Part shown: in pieces, positions 59,909 to 64,000 of the stretch
How positions within the stretch are numbered: the first letter of the stretch is position 1
Layout of the letters: each line of letters starts with the position of its first letter
Assembly: GCA_937898525.1 (NCBI GenBank)
Contig: CALCBC010000130.1
Location: 28,552-92,551, forward strand
Length of the DNA stretch: 64,000 nucleotides
From: an uncultured Sphingomonadales bacterium
GTDB lineage: Bacteria > Pseudomonadota > Alphaproteobacteria > Sphingomonadales > Sphingomonadaceae
Direction of reading: 5' to 3'
Notes under the pieces: generated by a model
The model's input: only the letters and a program-made list of their open reading frames with translations
What the model was told of the DNA's origin: nothing
The model's database searches: none
Translations under genes and position numbers: made by a program

Positions 59909-60049
59909 CCACGGTAGTGTCGCGGTTTGCTTGACGATTTGCCCCCTTGCCGCTAAGGGCGCCGCTTTCCGGCGGGCAACCGCCGTTTCCGTGACCGATT
60001 CAGACGACGATTCCGGCCGCGCGACAAGCGGCCCGAGGTAAGGACAGAC

Positions 60050-60310
60050 ATGGCCAATACGCCGCAAGCGAAGAAGCGCATCCGCCGCAACGAGAAGCGC
60101 GCCAAGATCAACGGTGCGCGCCTGAGCCGCATCCGCTCCTTCGTGAAGAAGGTCGAGGCGGCGATCGCTGGCGGCGACAAGACCGCGGCGGCCGAGGCGC
60201 TCCGGGCCGCGCAGCCCGAGCTGGCCCGCGGCGTCGCGCGCGGTGTGCTCCACAAGAACACCGTGGCGCGCAAGATGAGCCGACTCAGCAAGCGAGTCGC
60301 GGCGCTCTGA
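60050..60310 (+). CDS. rpsT: 30S ribosomal protein S20
   Basis: 86 residues. [40 protein letters not shown] and [20 protein letters not shown] are standard S20 strings. A TAAGGA ribosome site precedes the ATG. Followed by a strong terminator and preceded by 140 bp with no gene. Confidence 0.97.
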   Translation: MANTPQAKKRIRRNEKRAKINGARLSRIRSFVKKVEAAIAGGDKTAAAEALRAAQPELARGVARGVLHKNTVARKMSRLSKRVAAL

Positions 60311-60351
60311 TTCGCACTGGCGGGGATCGTCAGGGAACGAAATTGGAACGA

Positions 60352-60380
60352 GGCCGGCGGAAATTCCGCCGGCCTTTTTT
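60352..60380 (+). terminator. Rho-independent terminator of rpsT
   Basis: GGCCGGCGG (60352-60360), AAATT loop, CCGCCGGCC (60366-60374), then six T. A textbook intrinsic terminator 42 bp after the rpsT stop. Confidence 0.93.
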
Positions 60381-60794
60381 GCATCCGCGAAGCGTTGCGG
60401 AGAGCTCGCCGAAAACCGCAGGGATTCCCGCGATTCGCTGAACGGTCATAAAATTCGATTGCTTATTCAATGACTTGAACGGACGGCTGCGGCCTTGCGG
60501 GGAGTCAAGCCCGTATATTTCACTTTTTTTATGGTTGTGGCCTTGCCGACCGCGCCGAGGGGTTCATAACGGCTTTTCGACCGGGGCGAGGCGCTTCGGC
60601 CGGCACACAACGAGACGACGATCGGGATCGCCCGCGGGTCAAGCGACGACCGCGGGACGGGGCTTTGCGTCCCGGCGAAAGTTCGTCGCGACATAGCGGG
60701 AAGGCCTTCGGGGAAGGGAACAGGCTCGATGATTCGCATGGGACCGCATGCAGGCCGGTCGGGACCGGCCAAGAGCGATGCAGTTGAGGGGGAC
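60381..60794. promoter_or_regulatory. dnaA upstream region, AT-rich, no gene
   Basis: 414 bp without a supportable gene. The first part has AT-rich patches (ATAAAATTCGATTGCTTATT near 60449; CCGTATATTTCACTTTTTTT near 60511). TATATT at 60514-60519 is a -10 candidate with no good -35. No TTATCCACA-type DnaA box is seen. GAGGGGGAC gives the dnaA ribosome site. I cannot place a replication origin here. Confidence 0.5.
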
Positions 60795-62219
60795 ATGGAA
60801 GATCAGGAAGCTCTGGATCTCGCGGCGGACTGGGCGGACATCAGTCAGGGATTGCGCAAGGATCTCGGACACCAGTTGTACAGCCAGTGGATTCGCCCGA
60901 TCCAGCTGGGCAGCTTCTGCAAGGAGACCGGCACTCTCAACCTGTTCCTGCCGACCGAGTTCTCCGCCAATTGGGTTCAGGACCGGTTCCACGACCGGCT
61001 GTCGCTCGCGTGGAAGATCGCGCGCAGCGAGGTGAAGAACGTCCGGATTTCCGTACACCCCGGGCGGCGCAAGATCGCCGACCTCGAGTTCCGCGGCGAA
61101 GACGGTTTCGGCCACCGCGCGGCGAACGACGCCAGCCTCGGCGGCGGCGTCGGGGCGCTGGCGATGGAATCGATCGGCGACGACGGCTTCACCTCGTCGG
61201 TCGGTCTCGACCCCTCGCTGACCTTCGCGGCTTTCGTTACCGGCTCGACCAACATCCTCGCCAAGAATGCCGCCGAGCGCATGGCGAGCGTCGAGAAACC
61301 GCAGTTCTCGCCGCTCTACCTCAAGGCCGCGACCGGTCAGGGCAAGTCGCACCTGCTGCACGCTATCGGCCACGCCTACCTGCAGGCGCACCCGCGCGCG
61401 CGCATCTTCTACTGCAGCGCCGAGCGCTTCATGGTCGAGTTCGTCTCGGCGCTGAAGTCGAACGAGATGATCGAGTTCAAGGCGCGCCTGCGCGGCTTCG
61501 ACCTGCTGCTGGTCGACGATATCCAGTTCATCATCGGCAAGGCCAGCGCCCAGGAAGAGCTGCTCTACACGATCGACGCGCTGCTCGCCGAGGGCAAGAG
61601 GCTGGTCTTCGCCGCCGACCGCGCACCACAGGCGCTCGACGGGGTCGAGCCGCGGCTGCTGAGCCGGCTGTCGATGGGCCTCGTCGCCGACATCCAGCCG
61701 GCCGACATCGAGCTCCGCCGGCAGATCCTCCAGTCGAAGCTCGCGCGCTTCGCGCCGCTCGACGTGCCGGCGGACGTGATCGAGTTCCTCGCCCGGACGA
61801 TCAACCGCAACGTCCGCGAGCTGGTCGGCGGGCTCAACAAGCTGATCGCCTACGCCCAGCTGACCGGGCAGGAAGTATCGCTGCAACTGGCCGAGGAGCA
61901 GCTGACCGACATCCTCTCCGCCAACCGTCGGCGGATCACGATCGACGAAATCCAGCGCACGGTGTGCCAGTTCTACCGCATCGACCGCGCCGAGATGTCG
62001 AGCAAGCGCCGCGCGCGCGCGGTCGTGCGGCCGCGGCAGGTGGCGATGTATCTCGCCAAGGTTCTGACCCCGCGCAGCTACCCGGAGATCGGCCGCAAGT
62101 TCGGCGGCCGGGACCACTCGACGGTGATCCACGCGGTACGGTTGATCGAGGACCTGAGGAAGCGCGACGCCGACATGGATGGCGACGTGCGCAGCCTGCT
62201 GCGCCAGCTCGAGACCTGA
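60795..62219 (+). CDS. dnaA: Chromosomal replication initiator protein DnaA
   Basis: 474 residues. N-terminal domain I (LRKDLGHQLYSQWIRPIQLG), linker ~residues 90-145, then AAA+ domain: Walker A KAATGQGKSHLLHAIG (Lys184; the first Gly is Ala but fits [AG]xxxxGKS), Walker B LLLVDDIQFIIGKASAQEEL, sensor RLLSRLSMGLVADIQP. Domain IV RPRQVAMYLAKVLTPRSYPE then IGRKFGGRDHSTVIHAV holds the DnaA-box recognition helix. ATG 60795 has GAGGGGGAC. It opens the origin. Confidence 0.96.
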   Translation: MEDQEALDLAADWADISQGLRKDLGHQLYSQWIRPIQLGSFCKETGTLNLFLPTEFSANWVQDRFHDRLSLAWKIARSEVKNVRISVHPGRRKIADLEFRGEDGFGHRAANDASLGGGVGALAMESIGDDGFTSSVGLDPSLTFAAFVTGSTNILAKNAAERMASVEKPQFSPLYLKAATGQGKSHLLHAIGHAYLQAHPRARIFYCSAERFMVEFVSALKSNEMIEFKARLRGFDLLLVDDIQFIIGKASAQEELLYTIDALLAEGKRLVFAADRAPQALDGVEPRLLSRLSMGLVADIQPADIELRRQILQSKLARFAPLDVPADVIEFLARTINRNVRELVGGLNKLIAYAQLTGQEVSLQLAEEQLTDILSANRRRITIDEIQRTVCQFYRIDRAEMSSKRRARAVVRPRQVAMYLAKVLTPRSYPEIGRKFGGRDHSTVIHAVRLIEDLRKRDADMDGDVRSLLRQLET

Positions 62220-62293
62220 CCCTCGCACGAGGATCGGGCGGTGGAGCCCGCCCCTCGTGACGTGCAAAGTTCCGGCATGACCCCGGCGGTGGC

Positions 62294-62331
62294 CGTGGAC
62301 GGGGTGTGGATGCCCTGTGGAAGGCTGTGGA
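62294..62331. promoter_or_regulatory. Four phased GTGGA motifs downstream of dnaA (DnaA-box-like)
   Basis: CGTGGA at 62294 and TGTGGA at 62305, 62316 and 62326 are spaced 11, 11 and 10 bp, i.e. on one DNA face. They match the first six bases of the reverse-complement DnaA box TGTGGATAA. They lie in the 116-bp gap between dnaA and the convergent PilZ gene. No AT-rich unwinding element is adjacent. Confidence 0.4.
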
Positions 62332-62335
62332 CGCT

Positions 62336-63082
62336 CTAGGTGAGCGTCTGCTGGCCGGACAGCCGGCTGCGCAGGTCGTGCATCTCGACCGTGGAGACGG
62401 CCGCCTCGCGATCGCCGGCGGCCAGCACCTTGCTCAGTTCCGCGATGATCATCGCGGCGATGTCGAACTTCTGCATCGCCCGTTCATGGCGCGCGAGGAT
62501 CTCGGGTTCTTCGATCAGCTCGTCGCTGACCTCATCGAGAATCCGCTTGAGGCTGGCCAGCTCGGCCGCGACGCGACGTTCGAGCGGGATTGCCGTCACC
62601 GGGTCGGGCGCGGGCGCGGCCATCTCGGCGGGAAGCACCACTCCGCTGCGAATCGCCGACTGCAGCTGGTCCACGCGCGTCTGACCCGCCGCGAGGCTGC
62701 CCGCGACCGACTCCGCCCCGGCGATCCAGTCGTCGACGACGATCGGCCGGGCAAGACGAAGCCCGCACCGTCCGTCGTGGCTCCAGACCACGCTCGCCGG
62801 AACCGACAGCGCAAGCCGGTTGAGCACCAGCGAGGTGCCGGCCTCGGGCAGTGCCGCCCCGTCGACCATCGCGCCGACTTCAGACAGGTTGCGAATCCTG
62901 ACCGGTGCGCAAGCACGGCCGGCCGAGATCGTCGCCGCGAGCATCACGTTCTTGCGCGGAGCACGTGCCGTCACCCCGGGCGGCGGGGGCACCTGACTGT
63001 CTGCCAACTCGAGCACGATCAACCCCCGCCCTCCATCCCCATGCGGCCAGGTCCCGCGCGGCGCGCACGTTGCGGTTTCCAT
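62336..63082 (-). CDS. PilZ-domain protein (probable c-di-GMP effector)
   Basis: 248 residues. The PilZ motif region is VRIRNLSEVGAMVDG ([D/N]xSxxGA-type) with Arg residues upstream (TARAPRKNV), then the beta strands LNRLALSVPASVVWSHDGRC. The C-terminal ~100 residues form helices (AAELASLKRILDEVSDELIE, KFDIAAMIIAELSKVLAAGD) of unknown role. ATG 63082. Convergent with dnaA and divergent from the MoeB-like gene. Confidence 0.8.
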   Translation of the reverse strand: METATCAPRGTWPHGDGGRGLIVLELADSQVPPPPGVTARAPRKNVMLAATISAGRACAPVRIRNLSEVGAMVDGAALPEAGTSLVLNRLALSVPASVVWSHDGRCGLRLARPIVVDDWIAGAESVAGSLAAGQTRVDQLQSAIRSGVVLPAEMAAPAPDPVTAIPLERRVAAELASLKRILDEVSDELIEEPEILARHERAMQKFDIAAMIIAELSKVLAAGDREAAVSTVEMHDLRSRLSGQQTLT

Positions 63083-63221
63083 GGAATTGACCAAGAGTCC
63101 CAATGCAGCATCAGCCTTGCGGTCGCGTGATGCGTCGACCACGGGATTCCCCTTATGTCGCGGCGGCGCGCGCCCAGGAATTCGCTTGCGCCGAATGCGC
63201 CGTGATGCCGTAAGCGCGGGC

Positions 63222-63992
63222 ATGACCCTCTCGCCCGACCGCCTCGACCGCTTCGCCCGCCACATCGTGCTTCCCGAGATCGGCGGCGCAGGCCAGGCCG
63301 CGCTGGCGGGCTCGACTGTCGTCCTCGTTGGGCTCGGCGGGATCGGTTCGCCCGCGCTGCAATACCTCGCTGGCGCCGGAGTCGGGACGCTCGTGCTGGT
63401 CGACGACGATGCGGTCGACGCGAGCAACCTGCAGCGCCAGACGATCTACCGGATGGAGGACATCGGCCGCGACAAGACCGAGCTCGGCGAGGCGTGGGTG
63501 CGCGCGTTCGACGACGGACTCGAGATTCGTCGTGTGCGACAGCGGGTGAACCGCGACACTGCACCCGGTATCGTCGCGGGCGCCGATCTCGTGCTCGACG
63601 GGTGCGACAACTTCGCCACGCGGCTCGCGGTCAGCGACGCCTGCGTCGCCGCGCGCGTGCCGCTGCTCTCGGCGGCGGTCGGCCGCTTCCAGGGCCAGGT
63701 CGGCGCCTTCGCCGGGCACCTGCCCGGCCAGCCGTGCTACCGCTGTTACGTCGGCGACGCGTTCGACGCCGACGACTGCGACACCTGCGCCGAGGACGGC
63801 ATGCTCGGCGCCATGTCCGGCTGGACCGGCACCTTCGCTGCGCTTCATGCAATCCGCGTGCTCCTCGCGCCGGTCGGCGGCATGGGAGATCCGCAATGGG
63901 GCAAGCTGCACGTGCTCGACGGACTCAGGCCCGGGATGCGGACGCTGACGGTGGCGAAGGATCCGGGGTGCCGGGCGTGTGGGGGGCGGTAG
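63222..63992 (+). CDS. HesA/MoeB/ThiF-type E1-like adenylyltransferase
   Basis: 256 residues. LDRFARHIVLPEIGGAGQAA, the ATP-binding GLGGIGSPALQYLAGAGVG, LVDDDAVDASNLQRQTIYR, the zinc Cys pairs CYRCYVG and CRACGG, and CDTCAEDGMLGAMSGWTG match MoeB/ThiF, which activates MoaD or ThiS for molybdopterin or thiamine thiazole synthesis. A Cys for thioester relay is not obvious. Gene context does not decide between the two pathways. Confidence 0.9.
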   Translation: MTLSPDRLDRFARHIVLPEIGGAGQAALAGSTVVLVGLGGIGSPALQYLAGAGVGTLVLVDDDAVDASNLQRQTIYRMEDIGRDKTELGEAWVRAFDDGLEIRRVRQRVNRDTAPGIVAGADLVLDGCDNFATRLAVSDACVAARVPLLSAAVGRFQGQVGAFAGHLPGQPCYRCYVGDAFDADDCDTCAEDGMLGAMSGWTGTFAALHAIRVLLAPVGGMGDPQWGKLHVLDGLRPGMRTLTVAKDPGCRACGGR

Positions 63993-64000
63993 GCAGCAGG

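Noticed and set aside
60381..60794. Replication origin between rpsT and dnaA
   Set aside because: No cluster of DnaA boxes. Only moderately AT-rich patches, so I leave it as a promoter region.
60639..62267. A 542-codon frame opposite dnaA
   Set aside because: Antisense shadow. It has no ribosome site or domains.

Overview
The window is about 64 kb of high-GC chromosomal DNA (roughly two-thirds G+C by eye). It looks like an alphaproteobacterium of the order Sphingomonadales (Sphingomonas / Erythrobacter type). The evidence is the gene order mutM / ubiE-ubiB-coaBC-dut with rpsT and dnaA close by, a UrcA-family protein, the form of DnaA and GyrB, and dispersed palindromes of the GTCAYCCTG-N9-CAGGRTGAC kind. 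This assignment is inference from gene content. I see no rRNA, tRNA, CRISPR array, prophage or complete insertion sequence. Nearly all of the window is core genome.

Left part (1-24 kb): the end of an RluA-type pseudouridine synthase; an aminotransferase overlapping a fused pabB-pabC (folate precursor pABA); a HerA/DUF853 ATPase; a lipoprotein M1 aminopeptidase; an operon of EF-hand protein, OmpR-type regulator and sensor kinase; a cupin; divergent aminopeptidase P and oligopeptidase B; a thioesterase; alanine dehydrogenase; small membrane proteins; a GDSL esterase; two NTF2-fold proteins; ftsK; and a thiE-like gene divergent from a YggS/PLP-homeostasis gene.

Middle (24-42.6 kb): a ComP-like membrane sensor without a kinase domain, a BON/MscS mechanosensitive channel split by a frameshift, glnD, lgt with a MidA-type methyltransferase and an MHS-type MFS transporter, an HWE-type sensor kinase, isovaleryl-CoA dehydrogenase, two tandem secreted esterases, a TrmH-type methyltransferase overlapping the methylcrotonyl-CoA carboxylase beta subunit, and two small proteins. 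ivd and mccB are both leucine catabolism genes, but the biotin-carrying MCC alpha subunit is not in the window.

Right part (42.6-64 kb): gyrB with a probable leaderless promoter, a UrcA-family protein, a secreted protein of unknown function, guaA, a decayed ArsR-desaturase-membrane protein operon, a DoxX pair, DUF924, dut, coaBC, a glycosyltransferase-like membrane protein, ubiB, ubiE, an EamA transporter, mutM, rpsT with a strong terminator, dnaA followed by four helically phased GTGGA motifs, a PilZ protein and a HesA/MoeB/ThiF-type protein.

I did not find a clear new multi-gene system. The points most worth a second look are small: a palindromic bidirectional -10 that would give two leaderless mRNAs, the ArsR operon that has decayed by at least three lesions, a nested hairpin upstream of urcA, the motif array after dnaA, a palindromic repeat inserted in frame in mccB, and the kinase-less ComP-like sensor.
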